A DNA stretch of 64,000 nucleotides from Cognataquiflexum rubidum (GCF_022538115.1 NZ_JAKZAL010000003.1:310001-374000), one strand, 5' to 3'. Shown: positions 1-9,315, counted from the stretch's first letter. Notes: a model not told the origin generated them from the sequence alone. Numbers and translations: made by a program.

Positions 1-566
1 GTGATGAAGATGTCGGCTTTGTTGAGCCTGATATAATTGAAAGCATCTATAATAGCGTTTGTGGCAGAAGCACAAGCTGAAACTGTTACAAAATTTGGTC
101 CTCTAAATCCATATCTAATCGAAATGAAACCTGCGCAGATGTCAGCTATCATTTTTGGGATAAAGAAGGGGTTGAATCTCGGGGTACCATCACCTCGTGC
201 AAAGTCGGTCACCTCGTCCTGAAAGGATCTGAGACCGCCAATACCTGAACCCATGATGACTCCGGCTCTGTGTAAGTTGATTTTTTCTAGATCAAGACCT
301 GCATCTTTGATCGCCTCATCTGCGGCAATTAGCCCCATCTGAGTAAAAAGATCCATTTTTCGGGCTTCTTTTCTATCAATAAACTGCTCTACGTCGAGAT
401 TCTTGACCTCGCATGCAAATTGGGTTTTGAAAAGTGAAGCATCGAACCTAGTAATAGGTGCAGCACCGCTTACACCAGTTGACAAACTGTTCCAGAATTC
501 CGGAACAGTATTTCCAATCGGTGTAAGGGCACCTAAACCTGTTACTACAACTCTTCTTAAATTCAT
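1..566 (-). CDS. fabF: 3-oxoacyl-ACP synthase II, 5' part only (FabF)
   Basis: Beta-ketoacyl-ACP synthase that condenses malonyl-ACP with acyl-ACP in cytoplasmic type II fatty-acid synthesis. About 188 codons are visible; the gene runs off the left edge of the window. The start MNLRRVVVTGLG is typical of FabF, and the nucleophilic Cys lies in TVSACAS at residue 165. The catalytic His residues and the C-terminal half are outside the window. The start codon is 22 bp downstream of the acpP stop on the same strand, the usual acpP-fabF operon order. The call is secure for the part seen. Confidence 0.95.
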   Translation of the reverse strand, partial: MNLRRVVVTGLGALTPIGNTVPEFWNSLSTGVSGAAPITRFDASLFKTQFACEVKNLDVEQFIDRKEARKMDLFTQMGLIAADEAIKDAGLDLEKINLHRAGVIMGSGIGGLRSFQDEVTDFARGDGTPRFNPFFIPKMIADICAGFISIRYGFRGPNFVTVSACASATNAIIDAFNYIRLNKADIFI

Positions 567-588
567 AAATGAATTTTGAATGAATATT

Positions 589-825
589 TTATTTTACGTT
601 TGCCTCCAGATAGCTGATAGCCTGACCTACTGTACCGATTTGCTCAGCTTGGTCATCTGGAATAGAAAGGTTGAATTCTTTTTCGAATTCCATAATGAGC
701 TCAACTGTATCCAGTGAGTCTGCACCAAGATCATTAGTGAAGCTAGCCTCGGGAGTTACTTCAGATTCTTCAACGCCTAATTTATCAACGATAATGGCTT
801 TAACTTTTTGTGCAATTTCAGACAT
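589..825 (-). CDS. acpP: Acyl carrier protein
   Basis: Small acidic carrier protein that shuttles acyl chains during fatty-acid synthesis. It is 78 aa, the usual ACP length, with the phosphopantetheine site DSL at residues 36-38 (Ser37) inside [15 protein letters not shown]. It is the first gene of a minus-strand operon with fabF. The region 826-976 separates it from the divergent IPExxVDY-pyk pair and must contain both promoters; I did not find a convincing TAnnTTTG box there. Confidence 0.98.
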   Translation of the reverse strand: MSEIAQKVKAIIVDKLGVEESEVTPEASFTNDLGADSLDTVELIMEFEKEFNLSIPDDQAEQIGTVGQAISYLEANVK

Positions 826-976
826 TTTTCGAACAGTTTAATTTAAAACACTTCGCAAAGAAATAGATTTAAAACCTTATTGCCAAAAAAATGCCGTACC
901 TAAATTGAAGATATTATTTATGGTAGCAGAAGTTGGTGGAATATTTTTAATTTTGTATGGTCAAATTCTTCCACAA

Positions 977-1405
977 ATGAAGAAAAGTAAATTAATTGTT
1001 GAACACCTATATGAATTTGAACTTCTTGGTTTTGTGGCACCTGTCAAGGACTACAAAATAGCATGGATAGTGAATACTTGTTTAGATTTGAAATTGGCCA
1101 AAATTGAGGATTACGAACTTGAATTTATCAACGGTTCTAAACTCTGTGTGTCCCAATACAAATTCGAAAAAGAAAACGGTTTTATCCAGTTGTTGAAAAA
1201 CAAATCATTTATCCATGACACCAATTCGTTATACCTCATTCCCGAATTGAAAATCTTTGATTACTTCCTCCTCGTCCAAGATTTTACTTCCGAAGTGGAT
1301 ATTAATGACTATATTGACCGCCTTTCGAGCAATGCATTAATCCAAAATGTAGTCAAACTCGACATCGATAAAATCAAATCAAAAGAAAATCTATTAACCT
1401 ATTAA
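977..1405 (+). CDS. IPExxVDY family protein
   Basis: Conserved Bacteroidota protein of unknown function. The family-defining motif is present in variant form as IPELKIFDY near the C-terminal third. I place the start at ATG 977 (MKKSKLIVEHLY), giving 142 aa, because the 24 codons upstream to ATG 905 look unlike the rest and would crowd the divergent acpP promoter. It is followed 13 bp later by pyk, an arrangement I recall as common in this phylum, so the two are probably co-transcribed. The role is unknown; a link to central metabolism is only suggested by the pairing. Confidence 0.8.
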   Translation: MKKSKLIVEHLYEFELLGFVAPVKDYKIAWIVNTCLDLKLAKIEDYELEFINGSKLCVSQYKFEKENGFIQLLKNKSFIHDTNSLYLIPELKIFDYFLLVQDFTSEVDINDYIDRLSSNALIQNVVKLDIDKIKSKENLLTY

Positions 1406-1418
1406 ATCCCAATATTCT

Positions 1419-2849
1419 ATGAGTATTGCTCTTTACAATAAGACAAAAATATTAGCTACTATCGGTCCTGCGTCCAACAATATTGACACTTTGAGAAGTC
1501 TAGCCAATGCAGGCGCCAACGTTTTCAGACTTAATTTTTCGCATGGTACACACGCCCAGCATGCAGAAGTCATCAAAATGATCCGTGAAATCAATGAGAA
1601 ACTTACTGTCAAAATCGGGATTCTTCAGGATCTGCAGGGACCAAAAATCCGTGTGGGTGAAATGGAAAATGGGGGTGTTCAGATTGTCCCCGGAGGAAAA
1701 ATCACCATCACCAACGACCCTGTCGTAGGCAATGCAGAACTTGTAAGCACTGTATATGAGAACCTTCCAAATGATGTGAAATCAGGTGACAGGATTCTGA
1801 TTGACGATGGCAATATCGAACTTGCAGTCAACAATACTGATGGGAAAAATGTCCGTTGCGTAGTTATCCATGGCGGCATCTTGAAATCCAGAAAAGGTAT
1901 CAATCTTCCCAATACCAAGGTGTCTGCACCATCACTTACCGAGAAAGACCTCGAGGACCTTGAGTTCGGATTGGCCAATGATGTGGATTGGATCGCTCTT
2001 TCTTTTGTAAGGTCGGTGGATGATATCATTGATTTGAGGGAAAGAATCACCAAAGCTGGAAAAAGCTGTAAAATAGTGGCCAAAATTGAAAAACCTGAAG
2101 CACTCCAAAATATAGAATCCATCATCGAGGCGACAGATGCCATCATGGTGGCGAGAGGAGACCTCGGGGTGGAAATGCCAATGGAAACTGTTCCACTATG
2201 GCAGAAGAAAATGGTGACGCTATGTAAAGTTGCCTGCAAGCCGGTAATCATCGCCACCCAAATGTTGGAGAGTATGACTACCCATCCAAGACCAACAAGA
2301 GCCGAGACCAATGACGTTGCTACAGCTGTATTGGATGGAGCAGATGCCGTGATGCTTTCTGCAGAAACGGCCTCAGGTCAGTTTCCTGTCAATGCTGTCA
2401 AAGCAATGAGCACCATTATCAATTACATTGAAACCAACGAGGATGTCTTCCATCACCTTTATAAAATAGAAGAAAACGATCCGAATTTCCTGAGCAAAAA
2501 CCTCACTTTGATGGCTGCAAGGCTTTCTAGAAACGTGAAAGCAAAAGCTTTGGTCGGAATTACAACCTCAGGTCAGACTCCATTGAGATTGGCTTCTTTC
2601 AGACCACTTGCCAATCTTTTGATATTTACCAGAAACAAAAACCTTTTGACCCAATTGAGTTTGGTTTGGGGAGTGAGGGCTTATTTTTATGAGAGTAGCA
2701 CTTCCACAGACGCTACTTTCATGGATATTCAGGATCAATTGAAAAAGGATGGCTATGTCAAAAACGGTGATATCATTATCAATACTGCCAGTATGCCTTT
2801 GAAGGAAAAAGGAAAAACCAATATGCTTAAGATACATGTTGTGGAGTAA
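1419..2849 (+). CDS. pyk: Pyruvate kinase
   Basis: Converts phosphoenolpyruvate and ADP to pyruvate and ATP, the last step of glycolysis. The 476-aa length is normal. Visible signatures are TKILATIGPAS at the N-terminus, FRLNFSHG near residue 36, the catalytic-lysine segment AKIEKPEAL, and MVARGDLGVEMP for Mg2+ and substrate binding, followed by ATQMLESM and the C-terminal allosteric domain. It is the second gene after the IPExxVDY gene and is followed by a strong terminator. With pfkA at 12135-13109, the window carries the two main regulated glycolytic enzymes. Confidence 0.97.
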   Translation: MSIALYNKTKILATIGPASNNIDTLRSLANAGANVFRLNFSHGTHAQHAEVIKMIREINEKLTVKIGILQDLQGPKIRVGEMENGGVQIVPGGKITITNDPVVGNAELVSTVYENLPNDVKSGDRILIDDGNIELAVNNTDGKNVRCVVIHGGILKSRKGINLPNTKVSAPSLTEKDLEDLEFGLANDVDWIALSFVRSVDDIIDLRERITKAGKSCKIVAKIEKPEALQNIESIIEATDAIMVARGDLGVEMPMETVPLWQKKMVTLCKVACKPVIIATQMLESMTTHPRPTRAETNDVATAVLDGADAVMLSAETASGQFPVNAVKAMSTIINYIETNEDVFHHLYKIEENDPNFLSKNLTLMAARLSRNVKAKALVGITTSGQTPLRLASFRPLANLLIFTRNKNLLTQLSLVWGVRAYFYESSTSTDATFMDIQDQLKKDGYVKNGDIIINTASMPLKEKGKTNMLKIHVVE

Positions 2850-2875
2850 ATCCATTTAAATTTTTGACTTAGAAT

Positions 2876-2908
2876 AAAGCTGCCTCCCGAGGCAGCTTTT
2901 TTTTTTAT
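2876..2908 (+). terminator. Rho-independent terminator after pyk
   Basis: Perfect 11-base arms AAAGCTGCCTC / GAGGCAGCTTT at 2876-2886 and 2889-2899, closed by a CCCG turn and running into about ten T. It lies 27 bp past the pyk stop. Confidence 0.9.
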
Positions 2909-3026
2909 TCTTTTTACAATTCAACCGAAAAATTGGACAGTTCAGCTTGGAAAATAAACAACTCAAAGTTATTTGAATTCCATTTTTAATTTAGAATAGT
3001 TCATATGAGAAATAAACTAATCAGCT

Positions 3027-4451
3027 ATGGAAAAACTATTAAAATTTCTGATCTTCGGTTCAATGTTCTTTGTTGTTTTGTCTTGTCAAGATGAAGACGT
3101 CACACCGCAACCACCTGCGCCCACAGTTTTGGCAGCGGCAAGCAATGCCGGATTGTCTACCTTGGTGTCTGCAATCGCAGCAGTCCCAGGACTTGGTTCT
3201 GTATTGATCAATGCAGATGAAATTACAGTTTTTGCTCCGACCAATGATGCATTTGCTGCAGCATTGACTGCTTTTGGAGCAAGTGATTTGAATGATCTGG
3301 TAAATAAACTTGGAGGTGTTGACAATCTGGAAACAGTTTTGGGATTCCATGTCGTTCCTGCGGTTGCTTTTGCTGCCGACCTTCAAGCTTCAAATACCTT
3401 TACTACAGTATCAGGTCAGAAAATCACTGTTGCTAAATCCGGCAACAATGTGACAGTAACTGACTTTGCAGGCAATGTTGCAAATGTAGTTACTGCTGAT
3501 GTGGCCATCGAAAATGGTGTTGTCCATGTGATCAATAAAGTATTGATTCCGGATATTGATCTTCCTAAGCCTACTTTGGTAGAAGCTGCTACTTCTGCAG
3601 GTTTGACCACTTTACTGACTGCAGTCACCGCCGTGGATGGATTGGCTAATGCTCTATTGAGTGCCGAGGGGATAACAGTTTTTGCACCGACCAATGCTGC
3701 ATTTGGAAATGCGCTAGAAGCCTTTAATGTAGCAAACTTGAGTCAGTTAGTAACAAAAATTGGAGGAATTGAAAATCTAGAAAAAGTATTAGGTTTCCAT
3801 GTCGTGCCTGCCGTTGCGTTTGCAGCTGACCTTCAACCAACAAATAGTTTTCCAACATTAGGAGGCCAAAATATTACAGTTAACCGTTCGCCAAACGGTG
3901 TGACTGTAATTGATGCAGCAGGAAATACCTTCAAGGTAGTCACTGCAGATGTGGCTATCGATAATGGGGTGGTACATGTGATTGACGGAGTATTGCTTCC
4001 TTCTTTAGATCTGCCTAATGTCGTAGAAGCTGCTACAGCTGCCAATCTTACTGTACTATTGGATGCAGTGACAGCAGCAGGATTGGGTCAGGCATTATTA
4101 GATGCTGAAGCAATCACTGTGTTTGCGCCAACCAATGCGGCATTTACAGCTTTGCTTGCAGCGCAAGAAGTAACCTCCCTTCAGGCACTGATAAATAAAC
4201 TTGGTGCTCCAGCAGTAATTAAGGTTCTTCAGTTTCATGTTGTTCCGGCTACTGCCTTCTCCTTTGATCTGGCAGAAGGTCCTCAGTCCGTACCTACTCT
4301 GGCAGGCGAGAATTTGACCGTAACAAGGACAGGTGCAAATGTCACAGTAAGAGACGCAGCAGGTACAACATATAATGTGGTAGCGGCAGATGTTGCGATA
4401 GAGAATGGCGTGGTACATGTCATTGATGGAGTTTTATTGCCTACACTTTAA
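3027..4451 (+). CDS. Triple-FAS1 (fasciclin) domain lipoprotein
   Basis: Predicted surface or periplasmic lipoprotein of 474 aa. The leader ends in the lipobox VVLSC (Cys20), followed by DEDVTPQPPAP. Three fasciclin (FAS1) domains follow at roughly residues 33-175, 180-325 and 328-474. Each shows the H1 motif ITVFAPTNxAF and the H2 motif GVVHVINKVL or GVVHVIDGVLLP, with FHVVPA in between. FAS1 domains mediate adhesion or binding to surface polymers; the ligand here is unknown. The gene stands alone between terminators. The repeats are similar in protein but clearly diverged in DNA, so they are old duplications. Confidence 0.92.
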   Translation: MEKLLKFLIFGSMFFVVLSCQDEDVTPQPPAPTVLAAASNAGLSTLVSAIAAVPGLGSVLINADEITVFAPTNDAFAAALTAFGASDLNDLVNKLGGVDNLETVLGFHVVPAVAFAADLQASNTFTTVSGQKITVAKSGNNVTVTDFAGNVANVVTADVAIENGVVHVINKVLIPDIDLPKPTLVEAATSAGLTTLLTAVTAVDGLANALLSAEGITVFAPTNAAFGNALEAFNVANLSQLVTKIGGIENLEKVLGFHVVPAVAFAADLQPTNSFPTLGGQNITVNRSPNGVTVIDAAGNTFKVVTADVAIDNGVVHVIDGVLLPSLDLPNVVEAATAANLTVLLDAVTAAGLGQALLDAEAITVFAPTNAAFTALLAAQEVTSLQALINKLGAPAVIKVLQFHVVPATAFSFDLAEGPQSVPTLAGENLTVTRTGANVTVRDAAGTTYNVVAADVAIENGVVHVIDGVLLPTL

Positions 4452-4472
4452 ATATTTAGTAAAGGCTATATT

Positions 4473-4506
4473 ATAGAAGGGGGACATACGTTCCCCTTCT
4501 ATTTAT
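4473..4506 (+). terminator. Terminator-like hairpin after the FAS1 gene
   Basis: Arms ATAGAAGGGG / CCCCTTCTAT at 4473-4482 and 4493-4502 flank a ten-base loop and lead into TTATTTTA. The hairpin begins 21 bp after the stop codon. The T tract is imperfect. Confidence 0.7.
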
Positions 4507-4798
4507 TTTAAAAAATTATGTTTAACCGCTTTATTGCACGCAGGCAAATGGAGAATGATTAGCAGGCTCAATGTACAGTGGACTGTCGCCCGTGGACGAG
4601 TATCCGCATCCGATAAAGTCTCGTCAATCCCGTCTTGCAACATTGCGGATACTCATTTAAATAATCGTTATACTCCTTTTCTAAAATGAACAAATCAAAT
4701 TCCTTTTGTTTAATTATAATTCTGAAGCGAGCAGGTGTGATTTGTTTGAAATAAAATTATCGCCACATTGGTCAGTCTTTTCCAATAATTTATGATTT
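4507..4798. other. Intergenic gap with an 11-bp inverted repeat
   Basis: No gene is visible. GAGTATCCGCA at 4598-4608 is repeated in inverse as TGCGGATACTC at 4644-4654, with 35 bases between the arms. The arms are perfect, but there is no T tract, so a terminator is unlikely. The rest is AT-rich and presumably holds the promoter of the LytS kinase gene. Confidence 0.55.
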
Positions 4799-5827
4799 AT
4801 GTTCCATATTAGGTTCAAATTTGTTTATCCGGGACTTCTAGCTCTGTATTCATTCATGAATATCAGGATATTAGGTGGTGACAGATTATATCAGGCCGAT
4901 TTAACTTATGACAAATTATTTGTAACAGTAGTAGCTTTATGCTATGCCGTTTGGTTTTCAAATTTCTATATAGAAAAATTTGCAGGATTTGATCCAAAGA
5001 AATTTCATCCTTTATTGGTTCAGTTTTTAGGAAGTTTAGTTGCAGTGAGTATCATTAGTTTTTTATCTGTTTCAATCACAGGATTAATATTGGGTGAACC
5101 CTATAACCTTTCCTTTCAAAATTTAATTCTTACTAGTGGCTTTGCATTTAGGATCAACTTATTCCTAAACTGTGTGAATGCTATATTTTTCTTCAGTAAA
5201 AAATTCAAAGAAAAAGCGGTGGAGGCGGAGAAGTTGCACACATTCAATGTGTCGGCAAGATTAGAGACTTTGAATTCACAGATCAACCCACATTTTTTCT
5301 TCAATAACCTAAGCACCTTGTCGGTATTGATTCATGAAAATCCTGTCAAGGCTGATGAATACCTTCAAAAACTCTCCAACATCTACAGGTACATTTTAAA
5401 TAACAGAGACAAGGAACTCGTAACTTTGAAGGAAGAATTTGGTTTTCTTCAAAATTATATCGACCTGCTTTCAATTAGATTTAAAGATTCTTTAAAATTC
5501 AATTTACAGGTTGATAATGATCTCAGCAATTTAATGTTGCCCCCTGCTGTGATGCAGCTTTTGGTAGAAAATGTGGTCAAACATAATTATTTTACCATTA
5601 AAGAACCTTTAGAGGTATTCATCAAATCCGATAACAAAGAATTAATTGTGAAAAACAAAAAACAGGTAAAAGAAGCTGTAGAATTTTCAACAGGAATCGG
5701 GTTGCAAAACATTTCTGATAGGTATAGGTTTTTAGGAAATGAAATCATCATTCTTGACAAAGAAGAATATTTTGAAATAAGGCTTCCTTTAATTTCGGCA
5801 AATGAAGATACTCATAGTAGAAGATGA
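4799..5827 (+). CDS. LytS/YehU-type sensor histidine kinase
   Basis: Membrane sensor kinase of 342 aa with about four N-terminal membrane segments (residues ~8-130), then a His_kinase domain (PF06580 type). The phosphoacceptor is His165 in LNSQINPHFFFNNL, followed by LPPAVMQLLVENVVKHN (N box) and the glycine segment GIGLQNISDRY. It phosphorylates a LytTR regulator, and the downstream gene overlaps its end by 26 bp, so the two form an obvious pair. The signal is not evident; the membrane part lacks a known sensor domain. Confidence 0.92.
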   Translation: MFHIRFKFVYPGLLALYSFMNIRILGGDRLYQADLTYDKLFVTVVALCYAVWFSNFYIEKFAGFDPKKFHPLLVQFLGSLVAVSIISFLSVSITGLILGEPYNLSFQNLILTSGFAFRINLFLNCVNAIFFFSKKFKEKAVEAEKLHTFNVSARLETLNSQINPHFFFNNLSTLSVLIHENPVKADEYLQKLSNIYRYILNNRDKELVTLKEEFGFLQNYIDLLSIRFKDSLKFNLQVDNDLSNLMLPPAVMQLLVENVVKHNYFTIKEPLEVFIKSDNKELIVKNKKQVKEAVEFSTGIGLQNISDRYRFLGNEIIILDKEEYFEIRLPLISANEDTHSRR

Positions 5828-6572
5828 ACCTCTAGTTGTACAAAGGATCGGTAAAATCATTAAAGACAACAAACCTGATTGGGAAGTCGTCGGTACCGTC
5901 CAAAGTGTCAAAGAACTCAATCAGATACTTAACGATCAATTTCACTTTGACCTGATGCTTTGCGACATCCACCTTGCTGATGGATTGAGTTTTAAGGCTT
6001 TTGCAAACCGAAAAATCAGCTTTCCGATTATTTTTATAACTGCTTATGACCAATACGCACTTCAATCATTTGACCATAATTGTATTGATTATGTGCTAAA
6101 ACCTATCCAAGAAGAAAGACTTTTGAAGGCCTTTGAAAAAGCTGAGTCTTTGATCAAAAACCATGTTCCAAAACTTTTTAACCAAGAACTGATCAATGAC
6201 CTCCTTAATAAATATATGGAGAAGAGCTATAAGAAGAGATTCTTAACCAAGTTGGGGAACAAAATCAGGTTTGTATCAGGGGAGGATGTTGCCTATTTTT
6301 ATACAGAAGATGGGATAAGCTATCTTATAGAAAAGGGTTCAAATAAAAAAAACATTATAGAACAAAGTCTGAACGAATTGGAGCGGGAGCTTTTAGATCC
6401 TACAAAATTCTACAGGATTAATCGTTCTATAATTATCCATCTTGATGGTTTGGTGGATATGAAACCTTACTTTAATGGAAGGTTGCTTCTTTCGATGAAT
6501 GCTATGATTGATAATGAAATCATCGTAGCCCGGGAGAAGGTTAATGAATTTAAGAGTTGGTTAAATCAATAA
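5802..6572 (+). CDS. LytTR-family response regulator
   Basis: DNA-binding response regulator of 256 aa. The receiver domain (residues 1-120) has the acidic pocket VEDE and phosphoacceptor Asp55 in LMLCDIHLADG, with the switch Thr in FITAYD and Lys in VLKP. A LytTR DNA-binding domain follows at about residues 150-256 (FYRINRSIIIHLDGL). It overlaps the kinase gene, suggesting translational coupling. Its targets are unknown; the adjacent 6580-6948 gene or the FAS1 gene are candidates by proximity only. Confidence 0.93.
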   Translation: MKILIVEDEPLVVQRIGKIIKDNKPDWEVVGTVQSVKELNQILNDQFHFDLMLCDIHLADGLSFKAFANRKISFPIIFITAYDQYALQSFDHNCIDYVLKPIQEERLLKAFEKAESLIKNHVPKLFNQELINDLLNKYMEKSYKKRFLTKLGNKIRFVSGEDVAYFYTEDGISYLIEKGSNKKNIIEQSLNELERELLDPTKFYRINRSIIIHLDGLVDMKPYFNGRLLLSMNAMIDNEIIVAREKVNEFKSWLNQ

Positions 6573-6579
6573 GCCTAAT

Positions 6580-6948
6580 ATGAAAATAAAGTTCTTGATT
6601 ATAGCTATGGTTTTATTGACCGTTTTTCCGGTCACAGCGCAGGAAATTGATTATTCAAATTTAGATTCCTTAGTAAGGGCTGTTACTAAATTGGAAAATG
6701 AGATTTATGAGGTCAAGCTAAATCTGCACCAATCACAAAAACAGCTAAAAACAGGAATTCTTGTGGCAACGGTAGGGTATTCGGTAACAATTTTAGGTGG
6801 ACAGCTTTTGGGTTCCAATCCGGATTTAGGAAAAGCATTGCTTTATGCAGGCGGAGCTATTGGAATTACCGGGACTGTGGTTTTGGTTAAGGGATTCAAT
6901 AAAATCAGTATAGGTCCGCCGAGAAGACCAAAGTATTATGGGAAATAA
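6580..6948 (+). CDS. Small exported membrane protein, unknown function
   Basis: 122-aa protein starting 8 bp after the LytTR gene, so part of that operon. It has a cleavable-looking signal peptide (cleavage likely after PVTA, before QEIDYS), a short amphipathic helix likely to coil (LVRAVTKLENEIYEVKLNLHQSQKQ, split here as residues ~32-56), and two hydrophobic segments (GILVATVGYSVTILGG and ALLYAGGAIGITGTVVLV). The tail is basic (PPRRPKYYGK). I do not recognise a family. A role in the signal sensed by the two-component pair is possible from position only. Confidence 0.7.
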   Translation: MKIKFLIIAMVLLTVFPVTAQEIDYSNLDSLVRAVTKLENEIYEVKLNLHQSQKQLKTGILVATVGYSVTILGGQLLGSNPDLGKALLYAGGAIGITGTVVLVKGFNKISIGPPRRPKYYGK

Positions 6949-6985
6949 ACTTTTCAATGAATTTCTAAAGAAACCTATTTGACTT

Positions 6986-8551
6986 TTATGAGCTTGTTGG
7001 TCCGGTAGGCTTTACCATCAGTACATTTTCTTTTTCGACCATCACTGCCCCGGGAGCTGACCCTTTTACTTTCCTCACAAACTTTGCCGGAGTATACATC
7101 ACGGGTGAAAGGCTTTCGTTTTTGTTTTTCGAATAATACGCCGCCAATTCAGCCGCCCTTTCCAAAACTGTTTTTGGAAAATTGATGCCCGAACGGTATT
7201 TGATCAGAACATGCGAACCTGATACATCTTTGGCATGAAGCCATAAATCTTCTTTCCAGGCATAATTGCGAAGCATATCGTCATTGGATTTTGCTGATTT
7301 TCCGACTAGAATCTCAAAACCTTCGATTTCAAATCTTTTGAACGGTAGCTGTTCCTCCTGTTCCTTCGATTTTGGAGTCAAGTGGTTGTTTTTGACAAAA
7401 TCCCTAAGGCTCCTAAAGTCTTTAAACCCTTCGATTTCTTCTAGCCATGAAGCTGTCTGTCGGGATAGTTTTTCTTTCTCTGCAAGGTTTTGGGAAAGTT
7501 GTTCAATTTCTTTCTTTCTGTTTTTGGATTTGCGATAGAGGTTTTCAGCATACTTTTGAGGACTTTGTCCCACTTTGAGTTTGAAAATTTCCTCTTTTCC
7601 TGAGTAAAAATTAAAAAGCGCTATCTGTTCGGTATTGGGTTCTATCGCATGGAGATTGGCCATGATTACATCTGCCACTTGAGAAGGCGGTGTTTCATGG
7701 AGAAGTTGCTCCAATCTTTCCCCGGTCTTTTGAATGTAGGACTTCGTTCTCTTTTGTTGTTCCTGAAGCTGCTTCAGCCAAGAATGTTTTTCTTTTTCAA
7801 ATGACTGGATGACTACCCTATATCTGAAAAGTTCATTACATGCTTTGATAGGATCAGAAGTTGTAAATATTGCTTCTTTCTCGGGGAGCAAAGACAAAAG
7901 ATATTCATTTTCATCACTGATGATGGCATATAGCGGGCTTTCCAACATATCCAAAAGTTCTTGCATCAACTCCCATTTCTCTTCTAATCCGGCCTCTATA
8001 TAGCCTTGGTTTTTGAGCCATTCTCTTGGGATTTTTCCCAGAGTCGGCAAGAATTTTGAGGCATTGCCTTCCAACGAGGAGAAAGTGTTCCAGTCTAATT
8101 GGAGGTTTTTTAAAAGTTCGGAGACCAAAAGGTTTTTGTCATCCCTCAGTTCATTCCTAAACAACAAAGACGGTAAGGCTTCTTCTTTCGGAAAAAAAAG
8201 GATGTTACTTCTCGTTCCGTGAAGCTTGAAAGCTATTTTGTCACCGGAATCCAAATAGGCTATAAATGCCCTTTCAAAATTGACGACTTCGATCTTGCTG
8301 ATCTTTTTTCCGATGATTTGAGGAAAAAGGGAGACAGTATTTCTTTTGCTTCTTTTGAAATTGTCGGGAAAGGAAAGACAGGAAATTGAAGGAAGCAGGT
8401 TGGCCCGGATGAAAATATCCTCTCCATCTTTCGTACATCCGATTACCAATTCGTCTTTATTTTGGGAAAAACATTCCACAATCTCAGCGCCTGAAAAGGT
8501 TTTATCCAGCTCTGGGCAAAGGAATTTTAAAAAGTGGAAATTGAAGTGCAT
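6986..8551 (-). CDS. NFACT-family protein (RqcH/Rqc2-related)
   Basis: 521-aa protein of the NFACT family, whose studied member RqcH binds obstructed 50S subunits and adds C-terminal alanine tails. Visible parts are a FbpA-like N-terminal domain (1-~230), a long charged coiled-coil middle (~235-400) and a C-terminal NFACT-R/DUF814 domain with WLHAKDVSGSHVLIKY and YTPAKFVRKVKGSAPG. The Asp-Arg pair important for RqcH activity seems to align with Glu-Arg (NFERAF), which is my alignment by eye. The length is close to the family norm. It is the last gene of a five-gene minus-strand run and starts 2 bp after the metallo-hydrolase stop. Confidence 0.88.
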   Translation of the reverse strand: MHFNFHFLKFLCPELDKTFSGAEIVECFSQNKDELVIGCTKDGEDIFIRANLLPSISCLSFPDNFKRSKRNTVSLFPQIIGKKISKIEVVNFERAFIAYLDSGDKIAFKLHGTRSNILFFPKEEALPSLLFRNELRDDKNLLVSELLKNLQLDWNTFSSLEGNASKFLPTLGKIPREWLKNQGYIEAGLEEKWELMQELLDMLESPLYAIISDENEYLLSLLPEKEAIFTTSDPIKACNELFRYRVVIQSFEKEKHSWLKQLQEQQKRTKSYIQKTGERLEQLLHETPPSQVADVIMANLHAIEPNTEQIALFNFYSGKEEIFKLKVGQSPQKYAENLYRKSKNRKKEIEQLSQNLAEKEKLSRQTASWLEEIEGFKDFRSLRDFVKNNHLTPKSKEQEEQLPFKRFEIEGFEILVGKSAKSNDDMLRNYAWKEDLWLHAKDVSGSHVLIKYRSGINFPKTVLERAAELAAYYSKNKNESLSPVMYTPAKFVRKVKGSAPGAVMVEKENVLMVKPTGPTSS

Positions 8552-8553
8552 CG

Positions 8554-9315
8554 TTAAATGGAGATTTTCAATCCATCAAAAGCAAGATGGATATTTGGAG
8601 GTAATGTTTTTTCCACCTCTTGGTGCGTGCCTAGGCGATGGCTGATGTGTGTAAAATAGGCCAATTCGGGCTTGATTAGGTGCACGAGTTGGATGGCCTC
8701 CTCCAAAGTGAAGTGAGAAAGATGGTGTGATTGCTGAAGGGCATTCAGCACAAGGACTTTGGTTCCTTTTATTTTTTCAAGTTCAGTGTCATCGATGTAT
8801 TTGGCGTCTGTGATGTAAGTAAAATCCCCAAACCTAAACCCAAATACAGGTAATCTATAATGAAGCACCTGAATCGGGACGACCTGGATTCCTTCTGCTG
8901 AAAATGGTTCGTTGACGATTTCATGGGTAATCACCGAAGGAACTCCGGGGTACCGCACTTCCTCAAATATGTAGGCAAATTCACGCTTGATCTGATTGAG
9001 AACTTTTTTGGTCCCATAGATTGGCATGTCTTTTTTTTGAAGGAAATTATAGGAGCGGATATCATCCAGTCCGCCTGTGTGGTCTTTGTGCTCATGGGTA
9101 AAAAGTACCGCATCCAGATGATGGATTTTTTCCCTGATCATCTGTTGTCTGAAGTCGGGACCTGTATCTACAACAAGGCTTTTGCCTTCTATTTCCAGGT
9201 GGATCGAACTCCTCAATCTTTTATCCCGGTAATCAAGTGAACTGCACACCGGACAGTCACAGGCTATCACGGGTACGCCCTGAGAAGTGCCTGTGCCTAA
9301 GAATGTGACCTTCAA
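8554..9315 (-). CDS. PhnP-like metallo-beta-lactamase-fold hydrolase
   Basis: 253-aa MBL-fold phosphodiesterase-type hydrolase. It carries the metal motif THEHKDHTGG (His74, His76, Asp78, His79), a later Asp in ITDAKY and His in FTHISHRLG. The N-terminal CDCPVC (Cys19, Cys21, Cys24) matches the extra zinc site of PhnP, which cleaves cyclic phosphodiesters. No phn genes are nearby, so the substrate is unknown; tRNA- or nucleotide-type cyclic phosphates are possible. Its start overlaps the stop of the upstream 92-aa gene by 4 bp. Confidence 0.9.
   Translation of the reverse strand: MKVTFLGTGTSQGVPVIACDCPVCSSLDYRDKRLRSSIHLEIEGKSLVVDTGPDFRQQMIREKIHHLDAVLFTHEHKDHTGGLDDIRSYNFLQKKDMPIYGTKKVLNQIKREFAYIFEEVRYPGVPSVITHEIVNEPFSAEGIQVVPIQVLHYRLPVFGFRFGDFTYITDAKYIDDTELEKIKGTKVLVLNALQQSHHLSHFTLEEAIQLVHLIKPELAYFTHISHRLGTHQEVEKTLPPNIHLAFDGLKISI

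Noticed and set aside
1679-2311. A 210-codon open frame antisense to pyk
   Set aside because: It lies wholly within pyk, has no family signature, and is explained by codon bias of the sense gene.
3027-4451. DNA-level tandem repeats in the FAS1 gene
   Set aside because: The three units are homologous in protein but too diverged in DNA for recent or unstable repeats.
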